Program-made: the position numbers and the translations under genes
The notes under the pieces: model-generated
Database searches by the model: none
What the model saw: the letters and a program-made list of their open reading frames with translations, nothing else
Told to the model about the DNA's origin: nothing
Assembly (NCBI RefSeq): GCF_024448935.1
Contig: NZ_JAMOIE010000006.1
Coordinates: forward strand, 1 to 64,000
Direction: 5' to 3'
DNA: 64,000 nt
Origin: Stutzerimonas stutzeri
Lineage (GTDB): Bacteria; Pseudomonadota; Gammaproteobacteria; Pseudomonadales; Pseudomonadaceae
Shown: positions 17,481-24,906 of the stretch, in pieces
How positions within the stretch are numbered: position 1 is the first letter of the stretch
Layout of the letters: each line of letters starts with the position of its first letter

Positions 17481-17798
17481 ATGCCTGCCATACATGAAGT
17501 CGCCACACTAACCTCCAAAGGCCAGATCACGCTGCCTAAGTCCATCCGGCAAGCCCTCGGCGTGGACACCGGCGGCAAGGTTGCGTTTGACCTGCGTGAT
17601 GGCGAAGTCGTCGTGACCCGCGCCGACGCCGAACACGAAGACCCAGCCATTGCAGCGTTCTTGAGCCTGCTGGCCCGCGATATTGAAGCTGGCCGGAATG
17701 TTCGTGGGCTGCCGGAGGATCTGGCTCGCACGATGCTGGAGCATGCGGGCCACAACGTGGTCTTGGGCGATGATTTCGATGAAGACGTGGAAATCTGA
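17481..17798 (+). CDS. prlF: PrlF/SohA antitoxin, AbrB-type
   Basis: 105 aa from ATG 17481 (MPAIHEVATLTSKGQITLP), preceded by a GGGAG site. The N-terminal swapped-hairpin AbrB DNA-binding domain is plain (SKGQITLPKSIRQALGV). The C-terminal acidic tail (GDDFDEDVEI) should bind YhaV. It neutralises the toxin and probably represses its own promoter. The stop overlaps the toxin start in TGATG. Confidence 0.92.
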   Translation: MPAIHEVATLTSKGQITLPKSIRQALGVDTGGKVAFDLRDGEVVVTRADAEHEDPAIAAFLSLLARDIEAGRNVRGLPEDLARTMLEHAGHNVVLGDDFDEDVEI

Positions 17799-18256
17799 TG
17801 CAACAGCATGGCTGGACGCTGCTGTTTCATGACAACCTGATCGAACAGTTGATGAAGCTGCGAGCGGCTGTACTGCGCGCGCAAGAGAACGACCCGGAGG
17901 GTTTCGCGTCCAATGCCAACGTCAAGTTCTTCCGGGCTTTGATTCATTTGATGCAAGACGTGGTGCCGGGTGATCCAGCGCGCGACGAGTACCGTCAGGG
18001 CAACACCATGGGGCCGGCTTATCGTCACTGGCGGCGGGCCAAGATCGGAAGACGGTATCGGCTGTTCTTCCGGTACGACTCGAAGGCAAAAGTCATCGTG
18101 TATGCCTGGGTCAACGACGGCCAGACCTTACGGTCATCGGGAAGCAAGTCAGACCCGTACGCCGTATTTGAGAAGATGCTCGGACGCGGAAACCCGCCAG
18201 ACGAATGGAACGCATTGGTAAGGGCAAGCAAGCCGGATTGGAGCAAACGGGAATAG
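17798..18256 (+). CDS. yhaV: YhaV toxin (RelE-superfamily ribonuclease)
   Basis: 152 aa, full length for YhaV, a ribosome-associated mRNA endonuclease. Recognisable family segments are GWTLLFHDNLIEQL, VPGDPARDEYRQGNT, the HWRRAKIGRRYRLFFRY core and SYVWVND-like AYAWVNDGQTLR. It overlaps the antitoxin gene by one base. The pair probably stabilises the ICE by post-segregational killing. Confidence 0.93.
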   Translation: MQQHGWTLLFHDNLIEQLMKLRAAVLRAQENDPEGFASNANVKFFRALIHLMQDVVPGDPARDEYRQGNTMGPAYRHWRRAKIGRRYRLFFRYDSKAKVIVYAWVNDGQTLRSSGSKSDPYAVFEKMLGRGNPPDEWNALVRASKPDWSKRE

Positions 18257-18283
18257 CCATCTCACATGCAGCAGGTGACGACC

Positions 18284-18655
18284 ATGAACACGACAACCCG
18301 TAGCAGTACCGCAGAACGCCTTGGCCGCTGGCTTGGCCGTGGATGGCGGGGCTACGTGCGTCGTGAGCGGCGGGTGGCCGCGTGGCTGGTGTCGGCTGGT
18401 GCGCCGAACGGTGTTGCGACCGCGCTGGTGTGGATCGTCAAGCTCGCTGTGCTGGGAGTGCTGCTCTATACCGCCTTCTGGTTGGCGCTGCTGCTGGTGT
18501 GCCTGCTGCTCGTGGCTCGTAGTTTTGGCAAGGGTAGCGACGACCTCTCGCAACCGAGCACGGAGTTGCGCCACGGCGAGGCGGGGTTCGGCCTGTATTC
18601 GTCGGATGGGCACCGTCTCGATCCGCACGACCCCAACAATCCATACGACGATTAA
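18284..18655 (+). CDS. DUF3742 family protein
   Basis: 123 aa starting MNTTTRSS after an AGGTGAC site. It has a basic N-terminus (GRGWRGYVRRERR), a hydrophobic stretch of about 35 residues (about 48-85) likely forming two close membrane helices, and a tail with LDPHDPNNPYDD. This small membrane protein is a regular companion of TraG-N in PFGI-1-type ICEs. It lies convergent to the transfer operon. Role unknown. Confidence 0.8.
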   Translation: MNTTTRSSTAERLGRWLGRGWRGYVRRERRVAAWLVSAGAPNGVATALVWIVKLAVLGVLLYTAFWLALLLVCLLLVARSFGKGSDDLSQPSTELRHGEAGFGLYSSDGHRLDPHDPNNPYDD

Positions 18656-18681
18656 ACCTGTCAGACACTGGCAGCGCCGGA

Positions 18682-20190
18682 TCAGCGCGTCGCCCTGTTC
18701 ACGCCTGATGCGGTGCTGTCCTTCGCGTCCTTGGAACCCGTCGCGAGATTCTGCGCGACCACACCGGCCTTCACGCCGGCCCACCCCAACGCGGCGACCC
18801 AGAACGTCGGCAGCACCAGAAACATGGTGCCCATGACGAGCATCAGCAGCATGTCGCCAAAGGTATTGTTCAATCCGATCAACGGATCGAAATTGCTGTG
18901 TGGCCGATTCCAGCCCCAGCCCCACCCGTAGAGCGCGTCAAGGATCGTGCTGTCGATCCAGCGGGCCAGTTGAAACCAGAAGTCCACAAAGAACAACGCG
19001 AACTGGACCGTGCTGATGGTGATGACGGTCTTCAGATCGTAGGTGCCCACCACGAGCACAATCGGAATGCAGATCACCAGAGACATCTTCAGCAGAGAGA
19101 GCACCATGGGCAGTGCCTGGCGCATCACATCGAGGGCTGGAAAGGCGGCGATTGCGCCCAAGGTCATGCCGACGTCGCTGGTGGCACGATTGACGATGTT
19201 GGGTAGCGTCTTGTCGATCTGCCCGCCGTAGTCGGTATAGACGCTGCCCTGGTTAAGCTTCTGCTGGCGCGGCGAGGCGATGGTGCGGATCACCGAGTCA
19301 TCAACCTCGGCGCGGCTCAGGAAACCGGCCCAGCCGGCGAGGCGGTTGAGCAGGCTGGGATCGACCTGTTCGAGCAGGCGGGTGCGCAGGCCGTTGCCGC
19401 TGTCGCTCCACCATTGGCGGCAGGTCGGATAACCGGCGCCGCTCGGCACCTGCGCCAGGCCGGCATCCCGGTTGCTGTCGTAGGCCCAGCCGTCGCGCGG
19501 CGTCCTGGCCCGGTAGGTGTCGTAGTAGCCCGCATTGTCGAGGAAGAACCGAGACCCGATCCAGGTGACGTCGTGCATCTGCGCCTCATCGAGATCCGGC
19601 CGGCTCATGAACAGCTTGGCGCGTGCAGGGCCATAACAGTCGTGGGTGAAGTCCGAGACTTCCTGTGCCAATACGGGGTCGTCGATGCGCGTGGCATTGA
19701 CCTCCATGCGGATCTGCCGCAGGTCGGTCCCGCATGGAATGGCGGCGACCGAGGCGCCGGTGATCGCGCGCGACAGCGCGTGCATGAAGGCCCACCACAC
19801 CGGTACGCGCGCGCTCTGGTTGTTGAGTGTGCTGAACGACTGCGACCAGCCGGTTTCGGTGGGCTGAGGAACGTTCACCTGGCACTGCGCCGAGCGCGCC
19901 TGGTCATAGTGAATGGTGTTGAGGTCGACGTCGATGAAGGGGATGCCAGCGAACATCACCACGACGATCGCTACCCAGACGCGGTTCTCGATGCGCACCG
20001 AAGACAGTGCGCCCTTGTTGCCTTCGTCCGCACCCTCGGCACGCGCCTTGAGCCATTCCTGGATGATGATCGCCACGAAGGGAATGGCGAACACGCCGCT
20101 GGAAACGAGAACCGCCCAGATGCCGTTATGGATGATCCAGCCCAGCAGGGTCAGGTAGTACTCAAGGTAGTCCGTGGTGAACAACGTCAT
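18682..20190 (-). CDS. TraG N-terminal-like mating-pair stabilisation membrane protein
   Basis: 502 aa, multi-pass inner-membrane protein matching the TraG-N family of ICE conjugation systems. Hydrophobic segments lie at about residues 10-42, 70-90, 345-400 and 430-475, with a long periplasmic Cys-containing middle (CGTDLRQIRME, CYGPARAK, PTCRQWW). It probably takes part in the mating bridge. It is the last gene of the minus-strand transfer operon, 13 nt after the preceding gene. Confidence 0.85.
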   Translation of the reverse strand: MTLFTTDYLEYYLTLLGWIIHNGIWAVLVSSGVFAIPFVAIIIQEWLKARAEGADEGNKGALSSVRIENRVWVAIVVVMFAGIPFIDVDLNTIHYDQARSAQCQVNVPQPTETGWSQSFSTLNNQSARVPVWWAFMHALSRAITGASVAAIPCGTDLRQIRMEVNATRIDDPVLAQEVSDFTHDCYGPARAKLFMSRPDLDEAQMHDVTWIGSRFFLDNAGYYDTYRARTPRDGWAYDSNRDAGLAQVPSGAGYPTCRQWWSDSGNGLRTRLLEQVDPSLLNRLAGWAGFLSRAEVDDSVIRTIASPRQQKLNQGSVYTDYGGQIDKTLPNIVNRATSDVGMTLGAIAAFPALDVMRQALPMVLSLLKMSLVICIPIVLVVGTYDLKTVITISTVQFALFFVDFWFQLARWIDSTILDALYGWGWGWNRPHSNFDPLIGLNNTFGDMLLMLVMGTMFLVLPTFWVAALGWAGVKAGVVAQNLATGSKDAKDSTASGVNRATR

Positions 20191-20203
20191 GTCCGGCCTC
20201 CCA

Positions 20204-20554
20204 CTACGCCGCTTGCATCAGCAGGCTGGCCTCAAGCGCGACAATCCCCGCCACGCCGGCGATTTCGGCGCGCAGGAGGCGGCGCTTGGCTTCCGTGCCG
20301 GTTTCGCGCGCCAGCAGGCGCCGGCGCATCCATACCCACCCGTAGCCCGTCGCGCCGTATAGGCACAGCCGCCACAGCAGGAAGTAGCCGGATGCCTCCG
20401 CCAGCCAGCGTTCCCAGCCGACGACGCTGCCGAGGTAGTGGATACCCGCGATGTTGGCTGCCACCGCCGCCGCAAGCAGCAGCATCGTCCACAGCAGCGT
20501 CTTCGCCACGCGCCGGTTGAACAGCCAGCGCGGGCGCAGCCAGGTCGGACTCAT
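20204..20554 (-). CDS. small conserved ICE membrane protein
   Basis: 116 aa with a hydrophobic N-terminal half (helices about 20-40 and 52-75) and a basic, Arg-rich segment (MRRRLLARETGTEAKRR). It overlaps the upstream gene by 4 nt, so translational coupling is likely. Its place between TIGR03755 and TraG-N is usual for this ICE type. I do not know its function. Confidence 0.75.
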   Translation of the reverse strand: MSPTWLRPRWLFNRRVAKTLLWTMLLLAAAVAANIAGIHYLGSVVGWERWLAEASGYFLLWRLCLYGATGYGWVWMRRRLLARETGTEAKRRLLRAEIAGVAGIVALEASLLMQAA

Positions 20555-21948
20555 GGCGTACCTCCTGGGTTGGGCCGCTGCAGCTGGTCGAGGCGGTCGG
20601 GCACGGGGTCGCCCTCGTAGATGCCTCGCGAACCGGCGGCCCGGGTGCTATGGCGCTGGATGATCGCCATCGGCGAGTTGTTGGCGAGCGTACGGCGCAA
20701 CTCCAATTCGGTCTTGAGGTTTGAAATTTCCCGGTCGAGCGCGCCGCTCTCCTGATCGACGGCAGCCACCGCCAACTGGTTGGCGGCGACGTTGGGTTCC
20801 TTCCTGCCGGTCAGCAAGGTGCGTTGCAGCAGCAAGGCTTTCTCCAGCACCGATGCCAGTGCCACTTCCGAGGCCAAGCGCTGTGCCAGGATGTGCTGAT
20901 CCGGCTCGTCGCGCAGCGCTTCGATGACGCCACGGGTGATCGGCAGTGACACGCTGCCGGCGTCGCGCAGGTTCTCGAAGGTGGTGTTGCGTGTGCCGTC
21001 GATCAGCTCCTGCAGCGTCTGCAGCTTGGTGTCGTACTCTTCCTGGATGAGGGGTGTCAGGCCCACACCCGGAACGGTTTCGGTTTTGGTGCAGGCGTCG
21101 CAGGTGCGCTGCTCCTGTTCGCCGAGCACGCGGGTGGCCCAGTCGATCGCTTCTTGCGGGGAGGTCCAGGTCTGGCAGGCCAGGCTGTTGCAGCTCGCCG
21201 CATCGATGGCCGAGGCGTCGGTCACGCTGCGGCCATTGACGAGGTTGTAGCCGGCCCTGGTAACGTCGCTCACCACCCTGATCGCCGGCTGACCGGCGCC
21301 GCCGGCGTTGTTGCCCCCGACCCACGGCACGCCGTCGTTGCCCCGGCGCGTCTCAGCCTGCTCAATGGCCGACACCGCATCCGTGCTCGACACGGCATCG
21401 CGCAGCGCCATGCCTTCCGCCATCTGGCTCCAGCCAAGCTGGCCGCCGGCCATGTCGGCCATGCGTTCAGCCATCGACCTGCAGGTCAACTTGGAGCGAT
21501 CGAAATCCAGCCTTGCCTGGAGGACGCCATTGGTCAGCAGGTTATACAAACCTGGGTCGGCCCTCTGGATGATCAGAGCCGGAAGCGACGCAACGGCGCT
21601 GGTAGCGCTCTGGATCACGTTGCTCATGATGTTTTGAAATCCGTTGGTCAGCCCGTTGAGCTGGTTCTGGATCGTGGTGCTGATGCTCATGTCGCCGCAG
21701 ATCAGGTTGCTGTTCCAGCCGGCCCCGACCCCGATCGAGCGCATGCCCGCAGCGCCGCTCATGGAAACCGCGTTACCGCCACCGATCGAGTACATGACTT
21801 CGTCGCCGATCACGCTGCCGCTGGTCTGGAAGCCGCCGCTCTGAGCCCATGCCCAGCCACTGGCCAACGCGAGCGCGCCGGCCAGTATGGCCGGCCGCCA
21901 CAAGTGATCTGCAAGCATGGAATGACGGCGACGGTCAGGGCGCTTCAT
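20551..21948 (-). CDS. ICE conjugation protein, TIGR03755 / PFL_4711 family (TraH-like)
   Basis: 465 aa from ATG 21948 (MKRPDRRRHS) after a TGAGGACA site. The signal peptide ends near GWAWAQ. The periplasmic chain has NSNLICGDMSISTTIQNQLNG and paired Cys (CNSLACQTW, CDACTKT). It corresponds to the TraH-like mating-pair assembly protein of the PFGI-1 system. Gene order with TIGR03756 and 03757 upstream supports the call. Confidence 0.87.
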   Translation of the reverse strand: MKRPDRRRHSMLADHLWRPAILAGALALASGWAWAQSGGFQTSGSVIGDEVMYSIGGGNAVSMSGAAGMRSIGVGAGWNSNLICGDMSISTTIQNQLNGLTNGFQNIMSNVIQSATSAVASLPALIIQRADPGLYNLLTNGVLQARLDFDRSKLTCRSMAERMADMAGGQLGWSQMAEGMALRDAVSSTDAVSAIEQAETRRGNDGVPWVGGNNAGGAGQPAIRVVSDVTRAGYNLVNGRSVTDASAIDAASCNSLACQTWTSPQEAIDWATRVLGEQEQRTCDACTKTETVPGVGLTPLIQEEYDTKLQTLQELIDGTRNTTFENLRDAGSVSLPITRGVIEALRDEPDQHILAQRLASEVALASVLEKALLLQRTLLTGRKEPNVAANQLAVAAVDQESGALDREISNLKTELELRRTLANNSPMAIIQRHSTRAAGSRGIYEGDPVPDRLDQLQRPNPGGTP

Positions 21949-21958
21949 CGTGGTGTCC

Positions 21959-22891
21959 TCAGTTGAAATCCACACTGCCAAGGAAGGTCTGCCCGCGGCG
22001 CTGGCAGCAGCTGTACGGGCGCCACAGCGCCCAGGCGTAGTCGCCCCGTTGTGCCTGGGGCAGCGACCCGGCATGGGGAAACACGGTGCAGCTGTTGGAA
22101 AGGCGTGGGGTCAGTTGCTGCCACTTGCCCGTGCTGGCGTCGCTTTCGATCAACGCGCCGGCCGGCCAGTAGCCGTCGCGCGCGTTCGCCAGCAGCGGCT
22201 GGTACACATGCAGTTGGCCGCGGCGGGTCACGATGTCGCCAGCACGCTGGGCGACGACCGCCCCGGCCTTGTAGTCGTCGGTCTGGTGCAAGAACCCGCC
22301 ACGCGGGTACACGGCGCCCCAAAGATTCAGTCCGCTGCGTGTGCCGATCTCGCGCATACCGGGGATCAGCGCCTCGGGGTACACCGCCTCCGGGACGTTG
22401 TAGCGCCAGGCCAGGGTGTCGAGCGTGCTGAGCAGGTACGGCATGAAGGCAGTACCGGCGCCTGCGCAGATGTAGCCGGACGCCGAAGCGAACTGGCTGA
22501 ATACCTCGCCGCCCGGGTGGCCGATGACGTCGGCGTTCTTGAACTTTGCAAGATTGTTTTCGTGATCCTCGTTGGTGGTTCCGTCACCACCGGCCTGCGC
22601 CGTGGCATTGGGCTGGCTCATTGCCCGCGCCTCGACCCAGGGATTCTCCCCGGTGTTGCTGTAGCTCGATACCACCGAGTCGGGAACGTAGTGGCGTACC
22701 TTGATCGACGTGCGCACGGTGCAGCCCGTCCAGGTGCAATACTGCCAGTAGCAGATCCCGGTGACCCGGTATTCGAGGCAGTCCGGCGACAAGGTCGAGG
22801 AGATGATGGTGGCGGTGTTGAGGGCGAAGCTCGACGTGGCACTGCACAGCAGCGCGACGGCGGCCCCGAGCCGCAGGCGACGGGAAATCAT
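21959..22891 (-). CDS. ICE conjugation protein, TIGR03756 / PFL_4710 family (TraU-like)
   Basis: 310 aa with signal peptide (ending SSFA). Cys-rich N-terminal region (DCLEYRVTGICYWQYCTWTGC) and C-terminal WRPYSCCQRRGQTFLG, as in TraU-type periplasmic proteins needed for pilus and mating-pair formation. It overlaps the TIGR03757 stop by 4 nt and precedes TIGR03755, the standard order. Confidence 0.88.
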   Translation of the reverse strand: MISRRLRLGAAVALLCSATSSFALNTATIISSTLSPDCLEYRVTGICYWQYCTWTGCTVRTSIKVRHYVPDSVVSSYSNTGENPWVEARAMSQPNATAQAGGDGTTNEDHENNLAKFKNADVIGHPGGEVFSQFASASGYICAGAGTAFMPYLLSTLDTLAWRYNVPEAVYPEALIPGMREIGTRSGLNLWGAVYPRGGFLHQTDDYKAGAVVAQRAGDIVTRRGQLHVYQPLLANARDGYWPAGALIESDASTGKWQQLTPRLSNSCTVFPHAGSLPQAQRGDYAWALWRPYSCCQRRGQTFLGSVDFN

Positions 22892-23313
22892 GGCTGTCCC
22901 TCCCGGTAACGCTCGATGCGGACCAGCGCCTGGCCGAGGTCGCTTTCCCCATACACGACGTAGCGCTGATCGACGATCACCGCCGGAATGCTGGTGATGC
23001 CTAAGCTCCAGGCATCGGTCATGCCCTGGTAAGCCTCACGCATGCGCTGTTGCAGCGCTTGGCCACCTTCGTTCAGCCGCCGCTGGACGAGCGCCGCGGC
23101 CCGCTGCGGATCGTCCGGCAACCGGGCCGACAGTTCCGCTTCGATGGCCTGCGCCGCGTCGAGCTGGATGATGCGATCCGCCGCCTGGGCACCGGCCACC
23201 GGGTGGCGGACGTCCGCCACGATCCAGATCTCCGCTGCGGTCACGTTGCCGGCGACCAGCAGCAGTGCCGGAAGGGCCAGCGTCCGGCTGAGGTGGGCAA
23301 GAAAGGTGTGCAT
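22888..23313 (-). CDS. ICE conjugation protein, TIGR03757 / PFL_4709 family (TrbC-like)
   Basis: 141 aa from ATG 23313 with a signal peptide ending NVTAAE. The fold is thioredoxin-like without CXXC (AWSLGITSIPAVIVDQRYVVYG), matching TrbC-type periplasmic pilus assembly proteins. First gene of the coupled trio 23313-20551. The longer upstream frame is not supported. Confidence 0.87.
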   Translation of the reverse strand: MHTFLAHLSRTLALPALLLVAGNVTAAEIWIVADVRHPVAGAQAADRIIQLDAAQAIEAELSARLPDDPQRAAALVQRRLNEGGQALQQRMREAYQGMTDAWSLGITSIPAVIVDQRYVVYGESDLGQALVRIERYREGQP

Positions 23314-23524
23314 GGACTTCGCGTCTCGGGGTGAATGACCCCTGGTAGTCGAACCCATGGTGCAGATGCCCACCACGAACAATGCGCACTGTGACAATCC
23401 CTGTTTCTTGGGGATCGGATAGCTGTCCCGTGGAGCGGAGAGGCCTTTCAGGGAAGCGAAAAAAAGCATGGACCTGGGCAGGTCCATGCGTTGGATGGGG
23501 CTTGGCAGACACGATCAGGTGCTG

Positions 23525-24031
23525 CTACAGCAAGCCGCTCTCGGCAAAGGAGTACGGTTCGCCCTGGCCGATGATGAAATGATCCAGCACACGGATGTCG
23601 ATCAGATCCAAGGCATCCCTGAGCCGGCGGGTGATCATGCGATCGGCGGCACTGGGCTCTGAGTTCCCCGAAGGGTGCTGGTGCGCGAAGATGACGGCGG
23701 CGGCATTGGCCGCCAGCGCACGCTGGACGACTACCCGGGGATAGACTGATGTCTGGTTGATCGTGCCGCGGAACAACGGCTCGTAGGCCAGCACCTGGTG
23801 GCGCGTGTCGAGGAACAGTGCGGCGAAGATTTCATTGGGTTCGCCGACGAGCATCAGACGCAGAAAGTCACACGCGTCGTTCGGCTTCTTCAAGGCGTTG
23901 CCGGCTCTGAAGATGCGTTGCTCCAGCAGCGCGATGGCCTGTTGAATGATCCGGTCTTCGTGCTCGTCGACGGCGACGGGATCGCGCTCCAACTCGATAC
24001 AGGAGTCTTCGGGGGAAAGTACAGCAGTCAT
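23525..24031 (-). CDS. radC: RadC family protein
   Basis: 168 aa from ATG 24031 (MTAVLSPEDS), preceded by TTGGAGG. The JAMM metal motif is intact as HQHPSGNSEPSAAD (about residues 117-130), with an upstream FLDTRHQVLAYE segment. RadC-like proteins on mobile elements have no proven repair role. It lacks the helix-hairpin-helix of long chromosomal RadC, as is common on ICEs. Its leader holds a structured RNA-like element (24060-24235). Confidence 0.92.
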   Translation of the reverse strand: MTAVLSPEDSCIELERDPVAVDEHEDRIIQQAIALLEQRIFRAGNALKKPNDACDFLRLMLVGEPNEIFAALFLDTRHQVLAYEPLFRGTINQTSVYPRVVVQRALAANAAAVIFAHQHPSGNSEPSAADRMITRRLRDALDLIDIRVLDHFIIGQGEPYSFAESGLL

Positions 24032-24059
24032 GGAAACCTCCAATGGAAGAGCGGAGGCA

Positions 24060-24086
24060 CCCCATGGAGGCGGAACCTCCATGGGA
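24060..24086 (-). promoter_or_regulatory. strong hairpin just upstream of the radC ribosome-binding site
   Basis: 10-bp perfect stem CCCATGGAGG/CCTCCATGGG with a 5-nt loop, ending about 30 nt before the radC ATG. One arm contains GGAGG-type sequence and could sequester or mimic the ribosome-binding site. It belongs to the family of short leader hairpins described at 47-60 kb. Confidence 0.5.
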
Positions 24087-24094
24087 ATGACGGA

Positions 24095-24235
24095 AGGAAG
24101 AACACACATCCACCAGCGCGGGAACGCTGGCCGTTCGCCTCGGGATGCGTTGCGAACGAAGGTCAACGCAGCAGTACTGCGCCGTAGCCTTGAAGACCTC
24201 GGCTACCTGGGCATGTCGCCATCGTCGATGGCGGA
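24095..24235 (-). ncRNA. structured leader element upstream of radC (copy A)
   Basis: Plus-strand order: CCAGCG/CGCTGG hairpin (24113-24130), CGTTCGC/GCGAACG hairpin (24132-24158) with GGATGCG in its loop, GTAGCC/GGCTAC hairpin, then GCATGTCGCCATC/GATGGCG. The same order with changed but still paired bases recurs at 53.2, 57.7, 58.6 and 60.6 kb. It lies in the 5' leader of the minus-strand radC and resembles the radC RNA motif as I remember it. Its 5' part overlaps the end of the thioredoxin-like pseudogene. Confidence 0.65.
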
Positions 24236-24891
24236 CAAACCTGCAGCGCGAGCCGGAGCGGCATCCGGCGCGTCGCCCATCAGCAGAAGATCCATGGCGG
24301 ACAGCAGCGCATCGCCTTCGACCGGCCCTTGCAGGAGCAACGATCGCCCGGTCTGGCGATCCTCCAGGCGCAGGCTGGGGGTGGCGGTGATGCCGCCGTG
24401 CGCGCCTTGCTCGGCCTGATCGCGCACGATGAGCTGGGGACGTTCGCTATCCAGGCAGCGCTGGAGCGCCGGTGTCAGCCCTGGATAGCGAAGCCCCCCG
24501 GGCAGCCCCTGGCCGCCGCCGCGCGTGTGCTGGTACAGCCAGCCGACGGCATCGAAGAAGGCCCCGTGCCCGCCGGTCTCGCCCGCACACTCGGCCACAC
24601 GTGCCAGTTCCGAGGCGGCCGGCTCGGGTAGTAGGCCTTGCAGAACGGGCATTCCAGGTCCGCGTAGAACGTCAGCACGAAACGGGCGTCGGCCTGGCCG
24701 TGGCGCCACGGCGGACCGTCCGGGTGGTCCTGAGTGGTCGGGGCCGGTGTGGCGCTGGGGCTTTCGCGCAGCACCACGGCGAGCAGCGCGAACAGCAGCA
24801 CCGCAAGCAGGCCGACGGCACATAGCAACAGACGCAGACAACGCCGACGACGTACGGCCGGTGGCGGGTTCGTTGAGCGATGGAGAGGCAT
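24203..24891 (-). pseudogene. thioredoxin/DsbA-like ICE protein, frameshifted by a deletion
   Basis: The N-terminal part (24891 down to about 24625) reads MPLHRSTNPP, a membrane anchor, then TFYADLECPFCKAYYP with an intact CPFC. At about 24621-24627 the homologous reading moves to the next frame (EPAASELARVAECAGE...), which runs to 24203 with the TATPSLRL cis-Pro-type segment. Comparing with what I remember of the family, about 25 residues are missing at the junction, consistent with a non-multiple-of-three deletion. The protein would help fold disulfide-bonded transfer proteins. It is probably inactive unless this is a sequencing error. Confidence 0.75.
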
Positions 24892-24906
24892 GGCGTGCTC
24901 CGGCCG

